The notes beneath the pieces are model-generated. The model searched no databases. It was not told the DNA's origin and worked only from the letters and a program-made list of their open reading frames with translations. Positions 27,191-35,979 of a stretch of DNA of 64,000 nucleotides are shown one piece after another. The stretch covers positions 5,110,001 to 5,174,000 of the forward strand of contig NZ_CP139247.1 of the NCBI RefSeq assembly GCF_034087045.1, in the 5' to 3' direction. The translations under genes and the position numbers were made by a program. This DNA is from Chitinophaga sancti. Its GTDB lineage: Bacteria; Bacteroidota; Bacteroidia; Chitinophagales; Chitinophagaceae. The number at the start of each line of letters is the position of its first letter. Positions within the stretch are counted from its first letter, which is position 1.

Positions 27191-28371
27191 TTTTTGGGGG
27201 GCGGTTTCTCCTTTCCAAATATCGTTCTCCCTCCATGTCTCCATGAATCTTTCCGCTCCCGCTCAACTACCTCATCAAACCGCTCGTTCGGTATAAAATC
27301 CTTTTCCAATTGCTGTGACAATACCGACAACTTCCTGATCGCATCCTGCTTATCATTCTGGCCAATCTTCGCCTTATTCACCGCCTCCCGCATCACACTG
27401 ATCGTTTCATCATACACATTCACCGGCACGGGAAACGGATGTCCATCCTTTCCTCCATGAGCAAAAGAAAACCTTGCCGGGTCAGAAAACCTTGAAGGGG
27501 TACCATGTATCACCTCACTCACCAAAGTCAGCGATTGCAATGTTCTCGGACCCACGCCTTCCATCAGTAACAGTGTCTCAAAATCCATCACCTGTCTTTC
27601 ATGGGCCACCGCCAGCACGGCACCTAACCTTTTCAGATCCACATTTTCTGCCCGCACATCATGGTGCGAAGGCATGGTGAGCTTCCGGATCTCCGGCAAT
27701 AGTTGTTCAGGAGAAGTCTTTACCAGTTCGATGAGCCCATCCTTCGTTGGCATAGCCGCCTTGTCAGTCAGGTTCAAAATCAGCCCCTGGTTCTTACCAT
27801 ATATAAAGGAATGCGGGGTCTCTGTAAAATTGCGCACCGTTGCCGAATGCCAGTGGTACCTACGCGCCATGCCATTGCCATCATTCATCCCTTGCTGCAC
27901 CACCGCCCAATCTCCTTCACTTGAAACAATAAAGGAGTGGAGATATAATTGAAAGCCATCCTGCATAGCCGTATTATCTACTTTGGCTGCCAGCTTACTA
28001 TGTCTTACCAACTCATGGCCTGGTAAACCGGTTTTGTCTGCAATAATGAGCAGCTCCTGCGGTGTGGCCCGGGAATGCTTTCCTTTGCCACCACATATAT
28101 ATATCCCCAGTTCATGCGCCTTAGGGTTTAATGCCTTTTTCAAAGCTCCCATCACGGATGTCGTGATGCCTGAAGAATGCCAGTCCATTCCCAATACACA
28201 TCCCAATGCCTGAAACCAGCAGGGATCGCTCAATCGTCTCAGTACTTCCGCCTTACCATAGTCAGCGACAATCGTTTCAATAATAGCCCCACCCAGCAGG
28301 CTCATTCTGGCTGCCAGCCAGGGTGGCACTGACCCGTAATGTAAAGGTAGATCCGCATACGCACGTGACAT
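27166..28371 (-). CDS. DUF763 domain protein with C-terminal clamp-binding-like motif
   Basis: 401 residues, family length. It opens with the conserved YADLPLHYGSVPPWLAARM; the middle region has YICGGKGKHSR and the TRQQGMNDGNGMARRYHW-type block, and an HhH-like stretch LLLMEGVGPRTLQSL suggests nucleic-acid binding. It ends NNQLSLFD, matching the QL(S/D)LF beta-clamp motif. DUF763 function is unknown. It lies 3 bp after the MgtC gene on the minus strand and converges on the radical SAM/DUF4130 pair; both groups look like DNA-maintenance genes. Confidence 0.9.
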   Translation of the reverse strand: MSRAYADLPLHYGSVPPWLAARMSLLGGAIIETIVADYGKAEVLRRLSDPCWFQALGCVLGMDWHSSGITTSVMGALKKALNPKAHELGIYICGGKGKHSRATPQELLIIADKTGLPGHELVRHSKLAAKVDNTAMQDGFQLYLHSFIVSSEGDWAVVQQGMNDGNGMARRYHWHSATVRNFTETPHSFIYGKNQGLILNLTDKAAMPTKDGLIELVKTSPEQLLPEIRKLTMPSHHDVRAENVDLKRLGAVLAVAHERQVMDFETLLLMEGVGPRTLQSLTLVSEVIHGTPSRFSDPARFSFAHGGKDGHPFPVPVNVYDETISVMREAVNKAKIGQNDKQDAIRKLSVLSQQLEKDFIPNERFDEVVERERKDSWRHGGRTIFGKEKPPPKNNQLSLFD

Positions 28372-28374
28372 AGT

Positions 28375-29043
28375 CTACAATGGATTTGTTTGCATTTCGA
28401 ATTGACAAATGTCGGGATTATTCTGAAGGTAATGACTCATTTCTTTCATATCAGCCGGATTACCTTTGATTTCAAACCTGTTTTCAACGATGTTTTGAGA
28501 GCGAGACACCATCAAATGCTTGTGAATCATATTAAAACGCTTAAAGATGGACAGGAAATCAAGGTCCTTAGTCTGAGAAGTATCAAAGGAGATGGAAACC
28601 GTTTTCTTCTGCTGTACCTTCGAGATCCATTTTTCAATCACTTTCAACCCTTGTAGAACGATCAGCACCAATATGAGTGCTATTGTCACCAAAGTATAGT
28701 GACCCATGCCCACCCCGATTCCCAGCGCGGCAGCTATCCAGATGGTAGCAGCGGTTGTAATACCATCAATACTGTAAGTGCCTTTAAAAATAACTCCCGC
28801 CCCGATAAAACCGACACCTGTGAGAATATTGGAAGCCACCCGGTCCGGACTTCCGGGCATCCCCAATTCTACCGAAAGTATGGTAAACAGGGTGCTTCCC
28901 ACACAAATCAGTGTAAGGGTACGCATGCCTGCCGCCTTGTGATGAAATTCCCGCTCCATGCCCAAAAGGGCTCCTGTGAGACAGGAAACTACTACTTTGA
29001 GTATCGTAGGTAATTCAATTAATTGAAAGAAAACGTTTTCCAT
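28375..29043 (-). CDS. MgtC/SapB family membrane protein
   Basis: 222 residues. The N-terminal half has four to five spans with the MgtC hallmarks GALLGMEREFHHKAAGMRT and GVGFIGAGVIFK plus TTAATIWIAAALGIGVG. The C-terminal cytoplasmic part resembles an ACT-like domain. MgtC proteins affect Mg2+ homeostasis and ATP-synthase activity in pathogens; the role here is unknown. It is followed by the DUF763 gene after 3 bp, so co-transcription is likely. Confidence 0.92.
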   Translation of the reverse strand: MENVFFQLIELPTILKVVVSCLTGALLGMEREFHHKAAGMRTLTLICVGSTLFTILSVELGMPGSPDRVASNILTGVGFIGAGVIFKGTYSIDGITTAATIWIAAALGIGVGMGHYTLVTIALILVLIVLQGLKVIEKWISKVQQKKTVSISFDTSQTKDLDFLSIFKRFNMIHKHLMVSRSQNIVENRFEIKGNPADMKEMSHYLQNNPDICQFEMQTNPL

Positions 29044-29140
29044 AACCTGTGCTAATTATAATGAGGTGCGCGTTGGCACAATTATTTCAAATAAAATGTG
29101 TATTCAACATTATTTGTTCATCCTGACAATCTGGTTAATC

Positions 29141-29395
29141 ATGAAAATGCAAAAAAAAGACCTGGGCACCCAAGCGATCAATTTCCGTCTCGCAGTTTGT
29201 AAAGTTTGTATAACCGCATGTTTTGCGATGGCGCTCAGCCTCTTTCTCTTTGCGTGTGAAAGCAGCAATAGCTCAGGTTCTACTGATAGCAGTGCTGCCT
29301 CTATGCAGAATGATACAACGACAACTGCACCCGTAGATACAGCAACCATGCCTGTAGATTCAGCCACCCGTCCAGATTCAACAACGAATCACTAA
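29141..29395 (+). CDS. Small Ser/Thr-rich lipoprotein
   Basis: About 84 residues from ATG 29141; a start 75 bp upstream would put a second hydrophobic stretch first. After a basic segment comes a hydrophobic core ending LFLFAC (lipobox, Cys as lipidation site), then a tail rich in S, T, D and P with repeats of DTAT/DSAT. The tail resembles the neighbouring small lipoprotein at 29475, suggesting paralogues. Function unknown. Confidence 0.6.
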   Translation: MKMQKKDLGTQAINFRLAVCKVCITACFAMALSLFLFACESSNSSGSTDSSAASMQNDTTTTAPVDTATMPVDSATRPDSTTNH

Positions 29396-29474
29396 GCTGG
29401 TGCGTTTACGCTACTAATTGTGGAAAATAATTCCTCAGAAAACATTGATATTCTTTATAATATAATGTAATTGC

Positions 29475-29711
29475 ATGAAAAAGGTATATATTATTTTAAT
29501 TGCAGGAGGTGCATTCATTACATCGTGTGGAAACGGGAAAAATTCCGGTACTGATTCTACTACGACAACTGTAGATACTTCGATGACCGGCATCAACCCT
29601 GATACTATTCCGGCGGCAGATGTGCCGGCAGGCGCGCCGAATCCGGGAGAAGATTCATCCCGCTATGGCACCGGCACGCAGGACAGCTCTAAAAACAGAA
29701 GGCCCCAGTAA
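29475..29711 (+). CDS. Small lipoprotein (78 aa)
   Basis: 78 residues with lipobox FITSC at Cys18, then a low-complexity T/S/D/P-rich tail ending SSKNRRPQ. Found 79 bp after a similar small lipoprotein gene. No known family. Closed by a hairpin at 29721. Likely an envelope-anchored small protein. Confidence 0.75.
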   Translation: MKKVYIILIAGGAFITSCGNGKNSGTDSTTTTVDTSMTGINPDTIPAADVPAGAPNPGEDSSRYGTGTQDSSKNRRPQ

Positions 29712-29720
29712 ATAAATTGT

Positions 29721-29744
29721 AAATGACGGAACCCTCCGTCATTT
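29721..29744 (+). terminator. Terminator after small lipoprotein
   Basis: AAATGACGGA / TCCGTCATTT 10-bp perfect stem, 4-nt loop, followed by ATTTTTTAT. Confidence 0.88.
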
Positions 29745-29798
29745 ATTTTTTATAGCCCGGCCATAATTGACAATAAATACACGTGAATTAGGTTAATA

Positions 29799-29824
29799 GG
29801 CGCTTCCGCTTCGGCGGGAGCGCC
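29799..29824 (+). terminator. UUCG-capped hairpin in the gap before the ABC exporter
   Basis: GGCGCT-T-CCGC-TTCG-GCGG-G-AGCGCC forms a very stable cUUCGg-type stem-loop, followed by a short T-containing tract. It lies in the 220-bp gap between the lipoprotein and ABC-transporter genes; terminator or 5' regulatory hairpin. Confidence 0.6.
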
Positions 29825-29931
29825 TTGCTTTTGGAAATTTCCCCCATATTTGTACAATATTTACTATTCCACCCCGTCATAACCTATATCAGCTCCCTGT
29901 AATTATAAAATTGTACTTCGTAATTTATTCT

Positions 29932-31698
29932 ATGGAACAACACCAAGACGTTAAGAAAGCATCATTTAAAAAGACCTTTCGCTTATACAAATACATCAGG
30001 CCCTATTGGCCTATGTTCAGCGTAGGCATGTTATTATTATTTATTACCAGTTTATCGAACCTCGCATTTCCACGTTTATTGGGCGACCTGGTAGACAATG
30101 GTACTCACACGAAAGACATTTCGGCAATCAACCACACAGGACTTTGGCTCATCGGGTTACTTTTAGTGCAGGGCATCCTGGGTTATTTCAGGATCAACAT
30201 TTTTGTCAGGGTCACGGAACGCTCGCTGGCTTCCCTCCGCCAGCATGTGTACAACCACCTGATCCGCCTGCCCATGAGTTTTTTCCTGAACCGCAGGGTG
30301 GGAGAGCTGGGCAGCCGTATTTCGTCTGACATCTCCCTGCTACAGGAGACGTTTACCACCACCGTCGCCGAATTTATCCGGCAGATCATTATAATAGTAG
30401 GAGGTATTGTATTGCTGGTACATACTTCTGCACAACTGACGGTGTTGATGCTGGGCACCCTGCCGGTAATTGTGATCCTGGCCTGGTTGTTTGGCCGGGT
30501 GGTACGCAAATATTCCAAACAGGCACAGAGCCAGGTAGCAGAAGCGAATACCATCGTGGAAGAAACCCTGCAGGGGATATTGAATGTGAAGGCATTCGCC
30601 AATGAGTTTTTTGAAATGCGGCGGTACCGGCACAAAACTTCTGAAGTAGCAAAAACCGGTATTAAGACAGGTACTTACCGGGGCGCATTTGCCGCCTTTA
30701 TGATCCTGGGTGTATTTGGAGCAATCGTAGCGGTGATCTGGAGAGGTGCGGTATTAATTGCAATGGGTAACCTGCAACCAGGATTACTGATCTCCTTTGT
30801 TTTGTACTCTACTTTTATTGGTGCATCTGTAGCCGGACTGGCCGAAGTATATGCCACCATTCAAAAGACCCTGGGTGCTACCGAACACCTGCTGGAAATT
30901 CTCGACGAACCGGCAGAACCCATTACGGATAGTGCGCTGATCTCTGAAAAAGATCACCTGAATGGGGAGATCTCTTTCAATCACCTCGCTTTTCGCTACC
31001 CCTCCAGGGACGACCTGAATGTATTGCAGGATATCTCTTTCGACATCGAAGCCGACCAGCAAATAGCTTTGGTAGGTCCAAGTGGAGCAGGCAAGAGTAC
31101 GATCGCCTCTTTATTATTAAGATTGTATGAACCGGCAGGCGGCAGTATCTCATTCAATGGCCGTGATGCGGCAGACTTCCCCTTGTCTGCATTGAGGAGC
31201 CAGATGGCTATCGTACCACAGGATGTATTTCTCTTTGGCGGCACCATTCGCGAAAACATCGCTTATGGCAAACCGGAGGCCACCCCGGACGAAATCATTG
31301 CTGCGGCAAAACAAGCTAACGCGTGGGAATTTATACAGCGCTTTCCGGAAGGACTGGATACCGTAGTCGGTGAGAGAGGTATACAATTGTCCGGCGGACA
31401 GCGGCAAAGGATTGCCATAGCCCGGGCTGTGCTGAAAGATCCAAGGATCCTGATACTGGACGAAGCCACGTCTGCACTGGATTCTGAGTCAGAAAAGCTG
31501 GTGCAGGATGCACTCGAAAAACTGATGCGTGGTCGGACTTCTATAGTGATCGCTCATAGGTTGGCGACTGTACGCCAGGCAGATAAGATTATCGTGCTGG
31601 ATAAAGGCCGCATTATAGAGCAGGGTACACACCAGGAATTGCTCATGGTAGATGGGGGATTGTATAAAACCCTGAGTGAGATGCAGTTTACCCATTGA
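29932..31698 (+). CDS. ABC exporter, fused permease and ATPase (MsbA/BmrA type)
   Basis: 588 residues from ATG 29932 (a TTG start 21 bp upstream is less likely). Six-span type-1 exporter domain (about 20-310), then ATPase: Walker A GPSGAGKST, Q-loop IVPQDVFLFGG, signature LSGGQRQRIAIARA, Walker B ILILDEATSALD and the H-loop AHR. Half-transporter that acts as a homodimer; substrate (lipid, drug or peptide) not readable from sequence. Single gene ended by the hairpin at 31796. Confidence 0.95.
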   Translation: MEQHQDVKKASFKKTFRLYKYIRPYWPMFSVGMLLLFITSLSNLAFPRLLGDLVDNGTHTKDISAINHTGLWLIGLLLVQGILGYFRINIFVRVTERSLASLRQHVYNHLIRLPMSFFLNRRVGELGSRISSDISLLQETFTTTVAEFIRQIIIIVGGIVLLVHTSAQLTVLMLGTLPVIVILAWLFGRVVRKYSKQAQSQVAEANTIVEETLQGILNVKAFANEFFEMRRYRHKTSEVAKTGIKTGTYRGAFAAFMILGVFGAIVAVIWRGAVLIAMGNLQPGLLISFVLYSTFIGASVAGLAEVYATIQKTLGATEHLLEILDEPAEPITDSALISEKDHLNGEISFNHLAFRYPSRDDLNVLQDISFDIEADQQIALVGPSGAGKSTIASLLLRLYEPAGGSISFNGRDAADFPLSALRSQMAIVPQDVFLFGGTIRENIAYGKPEATPDEIIAAAKQANAWEFIQRFPEGLDTVVGERGIQLSGGQRQRIAIARAVLKDPRILILDEATSALDSESEKLVQDALEKLMRGRTSIVIAHRLATVRQADKIIVLDKGRIIEQGTHQELLMVDGGLYKTLSEMQFTH

Positions 31699-31795
31699 TC
31701 TCATATAAGAAGGGGATGTATGATAAGTAACAGGAAGGCTATGAGAATTGCATGTACGAAATTCCCGACATCAGTAAAGATAGCCTAATAAAAAT

Positions 31796-31822
31796 GGGGC
31801 GTTCCGGAGTATGGGACGCCCC
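31796..31822. terminator. Terminator between ABC exporter and thioesterase genes
   Basis: GGGGCGTTCC (31796-31805) pairs with GGGACGCCCC (31813-31822) with one wobble, followed by TTTCTTAT. It lies between converging genes. Confidence 0.8.
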
Positions 31823-31833
31823 TTTCTTATATA

Positions 31834-32310
31834 TCAGAGATAAGGCTTCATCTCTTCTTCAATATTCATTCTCAATGCCATGAGCTTTTTAGCATAAGCT
31901 TCCATTTCAAGTGCGGCAGGCGTTTCGGGATGCCATTTGGGTACCGGAACCGTCTTGCCGTGATCATCAACGGCAGCGAACACCATTACACAGTGGGTTG
32001 TTTTGATCCTGTCATGCTGGCGGGGATTGCCTGCGGACACGTTGATGGCGATGTGCATACTGGTGTTGCCGGTGTAGATCACAGTAGCATTGATTTCTAC
32101 CATGTCGCCAATCTGGATAGGACGGATAAAACGAATACCCCCAACATACACGGTCACACAATACTGACCGCTCCAATTAGCTGCACATGCATATCCTGCC
32201 TGGTCAATCCATTTCATCACGGCGCCCCCGTGAACCTTTCCGCCGAAATTAACATCCGATGGCTCTGCGAGGAAACGCAGGGTCACTGTGTTACTGATTG
32301 TATCTGTCAT
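31834..32310 (-). CDS. Acyl-CoA thioesterase, hotdog fold (YciA/BACH type)
   Basis: 158 residues from ATG 32310; a start six codons upstream would sit only 3 nt from a TATCTTG -7-like box. Hotdog landmarks are PSDVNFGGKVHGGAVMKWIDQAGY (the active-site helix region, with conserved N/D..G) and TVYVGGIRFIRPIQIGDMVEI. It hydrolyses medium or long acyl-CoAs in the cytoplasm. Converges on the ABC exporter gene. Confidence 0.9.
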   Translation of the reverse strand: MTDTISNTVTLRFLAEPSDVNFGGKVHGGAVMKWIDQAGYACAANWSGQYCVTVYVGGIRFIRPIQIGDMVEINATVIYTGNTSMHIAINVSAGNPRQHDRIKTTHCVMVFAAVDDHGKTVPVPKWHPETPAALEMEAYAKKLMALRMNIEEEMKPYL

Positions 32311-32352
32311 AGTGCGCGATTTGAACATTGCAAGATACTCATAAATAAAAAA

Positions 32353-32381
32353 GCAGCGCCCCCAAATATTGAAGGCGCTGC
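32353..32381 (-). terminator. Terminator after the outer-membrane receptor gene
   Basis: GCAGCGCC (32353-32360) and GGCGCTGC (32374-32381) pair, with A/T runs on both sides. On the minus strand it lies about 70 bp beyond the receptor gene's stop. Confidence 0.7.
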
Positions 32382-32447
32382 AAAAACTACTACAAACAAA
32401 TTGATCGCTGACGCTTGCCTGTCAGTAATCAGAAATCATTTACTGAA

Positions 32448-34919
32448 TCAGAAATCACCATTTCCTCCCTGTTCTTCTCCCTTCTTATTCTCTTTCTTTT
32501 TTCCAGCATCTATCTTACCAAATCTCCAGGACACATTCAACCGTGCTTCGCGGGTAGCACGCTTGCGATAATATTCCTGCTCAGAATAATCAGTATTTGT
32601 GTAATTGATACTACGGTCTGTATTGAAAATATCATTGATACCCATGGACACCACCAGTGATCTGTCTTTCAGGAACTCCTTGCGCAGCGCTGCATCCACG
32701 GTATATTTTCCGGCTCTTTCTCCCTGGGCCATAATCTGTTTGGACTCATAGATGCCAGTAACCTGCAAGGTGGTTCTATACGGCAATTTGTAATTCGTAT
32801 TGATCTTACCAAAGAAGATAAACCCTGAATTTGTCAGGTTCGTCTGCAGGTTGGAAGCATTGATCTTCGTCTGTGCCATGTTCAGGTTCGTGGTCACATC
32901 CCAGTCTTTGGTCAACTGGTTACGCACGGTAAACTCTGCACCATAAGCATTCCTTGTATCTGCATTCACAGGGTAAGTCAATACTACTTTCTGTGCTACA
33001 CCATTCACGGTAATCGTGGTATCAGATGAGTAATCGGTGATCGCATTCTTTGTATTACGGAAATACAATGACACCATTACATTGTGCTTTCGATTGAAAT
33101 CTTTCAGATAGCTAAACTCAAATGAATTGGTGAATTCAGGTTTCAATGTCGGGTTACCACGGCTAGCACTCTGGGCGGTGTAATTCAGGTTAGGCAACAG
33201 ATCCCTGAACCATGGACGACGTACACGACGTGTGTAATTCAGCTGCAGCTCATGATCACCTTTGAACTTCTGAGATATAAACATACTGGGAAACAGGCTG
33301 ATAGGGTAGCTGATCTTATAATTACTTTTAGTCGTGCTGGTCATATCACCACTGTAATAAGACTGTTCTCCTCTCAAACCTCCCATGTAACCAAAGTTGC
33401 CCAGCGAACCGGAGTAGCTGATGTAACCCGCGTTGATGGTTTCTTTGTAATGATAGTTGTTAGAGAGTGAGCTATCGTAAACGTAGTCTCCGGTAGCGTT
33501 GTTCAGTCCCATGGTAGTCAGCGTATTATTAAAGATACGGCTGGTGGTACGCAAACCTGCTTCAACCTTTGAAGTTTCAGACAGCGGATTTACGTAGTCA
33601 ATCTGACCTGTCACATAAGTGGTGTTACCACCTCCATACGCATATCGCTTAGCAGGGGCGGTAGGTGTATCGATTGCAACATGATCCAGCGTATAATATT
33701 GTAAAGAATAATCACTACCATCCTTGCTGGTGGCATAGTTGTAATTGAAATCTGCCGTCAGCTCGTGACCCTGTTTTGCAAAAGTATGTTTGTAACCCAA
33801 CTGACCGGCATAGTTGCGGAAGTTGTGGTTATCATTGTCAACACCTGAACCATATCTTACCTGCTCTTTGCCGGTGTTCAGGTTGTACAGCATCAGGTTA
33901 TTATCATTACGGAAATCGCCTGCGTTGATGCTGGTACTGATGCTAAAAGTATTGCGGTTGTCCATGAACCAGTCAAAGCCGATACGGCCATATTGAAATT
34001 TACGGCTCTGGTCACCATTTTCATATTGGTCCAGGTAAGTAGTGGTATCAGTACCGATGTTTTTACGGAACAGGTGTTCATTAGAAGAACCTTTACGGGA
34101 ACGCACATTATAACTCAGGGAGAGATTGAACTTTTCACGACGGATACTGAAATCGAAACCGCCATTCACACCACCCAGAGAAGAAATACCTGCGTTCACC
34201 TGTCCGTTGATGCCTGCTTTCCTGTTTTTCTTCAATACTATATTTAATATACCGCTCACACCTTCCGCATCATATTTTGCAGATGGGTTGGTGATCACTT
34301 CGATATTCGCAATTGCATCTGCAGGAATCTGATCCATGGTGAGGGTAGTAGGGCGGCCGTCAACAAAAATGGTCGGAGAACCATTACGGACAGTCACATT
34401 ACCGTCAATGTCTACACTTACAGCCGGTACCTGTTTCAAAACGTCGGTGGCGGTACCGCCTACGCTGGAAATGTTTTTTTCCACGTTGAATACGCGTTTA
34501 TCAATCGCCATGGTGTAAGCGGGTTTTTCACCTACGATCTCTACAGCAGCCAGAACTTTCGCATTAGTGCCGAGCTTGATATTACCAACATCGATAATAT
34601 TATTTTTCGATGTTAAGGTAATTGCTTTATAAACGGTAGAATACCCAATGAAATTTACCTTCAATAAATACTTTCCTGTAGGAATTACAGGGAAATTAAA
34701 ATCCCCGTTTGGTTTCGAGAGCATACCGGTCACTACGCTGGAATCGACAGCGCGCAGGATGGCAACGGAGGCATACTCGATGGGAGTATTGGATTGTTCA
34801 TCCATCAATTTCCCCTGAATAGACCCATTTTCAGGTGATTGGTGGTTGTTTTGTTGAGCATAAGAAAATGATAGAAATGACAGCGTCATTCCCATACATA
34901 ACGAGACAAATTTGTGCAT
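32448..34919 (-). CDS. Outer-membrane beta-barrel receptor (TonB-dependent-like, OMP_b-brl_3 type)
   Basis: 823 residues. Signal peptide (to about AYAQQ), a carboxypeptidase-regulatory-like domain (IQGKLMDEQSNTPIEYASVAIL...), a plug domain with VDGRPTTL and NPSAKYDAEGVSGILNI, then a long barrel ending in FG..GKIDA and a short Lys/Glu/Gly-rich tail. This is the single-gene receptor class without an adjacent SusD partner, usually for peptides, siderophores or unknown ligands. A 12-bp piece of its 3' end (gatttctgatt) recurs immediately downstream. Confidence 0.9.
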   Translation of the reverse strand: MHKFVSLCMGMTLSFLSFSYAQQNNHQSPENGSIQGKLMDEQSNTPIEYASVAILRAVDSSVVTGMLSKPNGDFNFPVIPTGKYLLKVNFIGYSTVYKAITLTSKNNIIDVGNIKLGTNAKVLAAVEIVGEKPAYTMAIDKRVFNVEKNISSVGGTATDVLKQVPAVSVDIDGNVTVRNGSPTIFVDGRPTTLTMDQIPADAIANIEVITNPSAKYDAEGVSGILNIVLKKNRKAGINGQVNAGISSLGGVNGGFDFSIRREKFNLSLSYNVRSRKGSSNEHLFRKNIGTDTTTYLDQYENGDQSRKFQYGRIGFDWFMDNRNTFSISTSINAGDFRNDNNLMLYNLNTGKEQVRYGSGVDNDNHNFRNYAGQLGYKHTFAKQGHELTADFNYNYATSKDGSDYSLQYYTLDHVAIDTPTAPAKRYAYGGGNTTYVTGQIDYVNPLSETSKVEAGLRTTSRIFNNTLTTMGLNNATGDYVYDSSLSNNYHYKETINAGYISYSGSLGNFGYMGGLRGEQSYYSGDMTSTTKSNYKISYPISLFPSMFISQKFKGDHELQLNYTRRVRRPWFRDLLPNLNYTAQSASRGNPTLKPEFTNSFEFSYLKDFNRKHNVMVSLYFRNTKNAITDYSSDTTITVNGVAQKVVLTYPVNADTRNAYGAEFTVRNQLTKDWDVTTNLNMAQTKINASNLQTNLTNSGFIFFGKINTNYKLPYRTTLQVTGIYESKQIMAQGERAGKYTVDAALRKEFLKDRSLVVSMGINDIFNTDRSINYTNTDYSEQEYYRKRATREARLNVSWRFGKIDAGKKKENKKGEEQGGNGDF

Positions 34920-35067
34920 GATCCAAATAACTTTTCTAATGTAAGCCTGTAACTGGAGCTAAAAATAAATGTTTTATAAAAAGTTTCCTGTGATAATGGA
35001 TGAATGGCGAACATGATTGATGTATCTTTACAGCCGGACCGTTACAATTTTCGAATAGCAAATTTTT

Positions 35068-35829
35068 ATGTCTAACGCCTACCAGCCAGATTGGGATTTA
35101 TACACTTGTCACATAGATGACCACCCGGCCATTATAGGGCTAGACCTCGACCTACGGCGATTCGCACCGCTGAACAGTAAACCGCATGCTATTTATGTGT
35201 CTGTATATTTGAATACTCCCCGGGCCGATGGGTTTCCACAGGGAGAAGAGTTTCAAGTGTTGGGTGAAATTGAGGACAGCCTGGTCAAAGGATTGGAATC
35301 AAAGCTGAATGCACACTTTGTGGGCAGGACGATTTCCAATGGTGTAAGAGATTTTTATTTTTATTCCGGTGACACAACATTATATGATAAGCATATAGCT
35401 GATGTGATGATCGGATTTCCTAATTATCAATATGATTTTGGAGTAAAGGAAGATCGTACCTGGGAATTGTACTTTGATTTCCTGCTACCAGACAAGGTAG
35501 AGTTCCAGCGAATACAGAACCGCAAGGTGCTGCGCACGCTGAAACAACATGGGGATATTGAGGAAAAAGCCAGACACATTGATCACTATATTTATTTCAA
35601 TTCGGAAGAAGACAGGGAGCGATACTGGCAGCAGATCAGCAAAGAAGGATTTGTTGTGCAGCAGCGTAACCTGAGTGGTAATGAAGAACGGCCTTACAGC
35701 CTGCATGTATCCAGACATGACTGTACAGATGAACGAAGCATTAATGCTGTCGTGCTTTTGCTGTTTGAACTGGCACAAGCGATCAATGCAGACTACAATG
35801 GCTGGGAAACGACGGTTGTAAACAGTTAA
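35068..35829 (+). CDS. DUF695 and RraB (regulator of RNase E) domain protein
   Basis: 253 residues. The N-terminal half (QPDWDLYTCHIDDHPAIIGLDLDL...) matches DUF695; the C-terminal part (about 150-250: RNRKVLRTLKQHGDIEEKARHIDHYIYF...) matches the RraB-like domain found with DUF695 in many proteins. Cytosolic. RraB modulates RNase E in gamma-proteobacteria; RNase E is not expected here, so the role is unclear. TATCTTTA at 35023 is a near-match -7 box; terminator at 35859. Confidence 0.85.
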   Translation: MSNAYQPDWDLYTCHIDDHPAIIGLDLDLRRFAPLNSKPHAIYVSVYLNTPRADGFPQGEEFQVLGEIEDSLVKGLESKLNAHFVGRTISNGVRDFYFYSGDTTLYDKHIADVMIGFPNYQYDFGVKEDRTWELYFDFLLPDKVEFQRIQNRKVLRTLKQHGDIEEKARHIDHYIYFNSEEDRERYWQQISKEGFVVQQRNLSGNEERPYSLHVSRHDCTDERSINAVVLLLFELAQAINADYNGWETTVVNS

Positions 35830-35858
35830 CCTGTTTCCGATAGTCCATTTATTGGATC

Positions 35859-35892
35859 AAATCGCTTATGTCTATGGCATAAGCGATTTTTT
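35859..35892 (+). terminator. Terminator after DUF695/RraB gene
   Basis: AAATCGCTTATG (35859-35870) pairs perfectly with CATAAGCGATTT (35878-35889), then a T-run. Confidence 0.88.
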
Positions 35893-35979
35893 CGCGCGTG
35901 TAGGTTCGTGATTTTTATTTAGATTACTTACAACTGTTGTATGCTCTTTGCTAAGAAGTGCAGATAAGTTATTATACGA

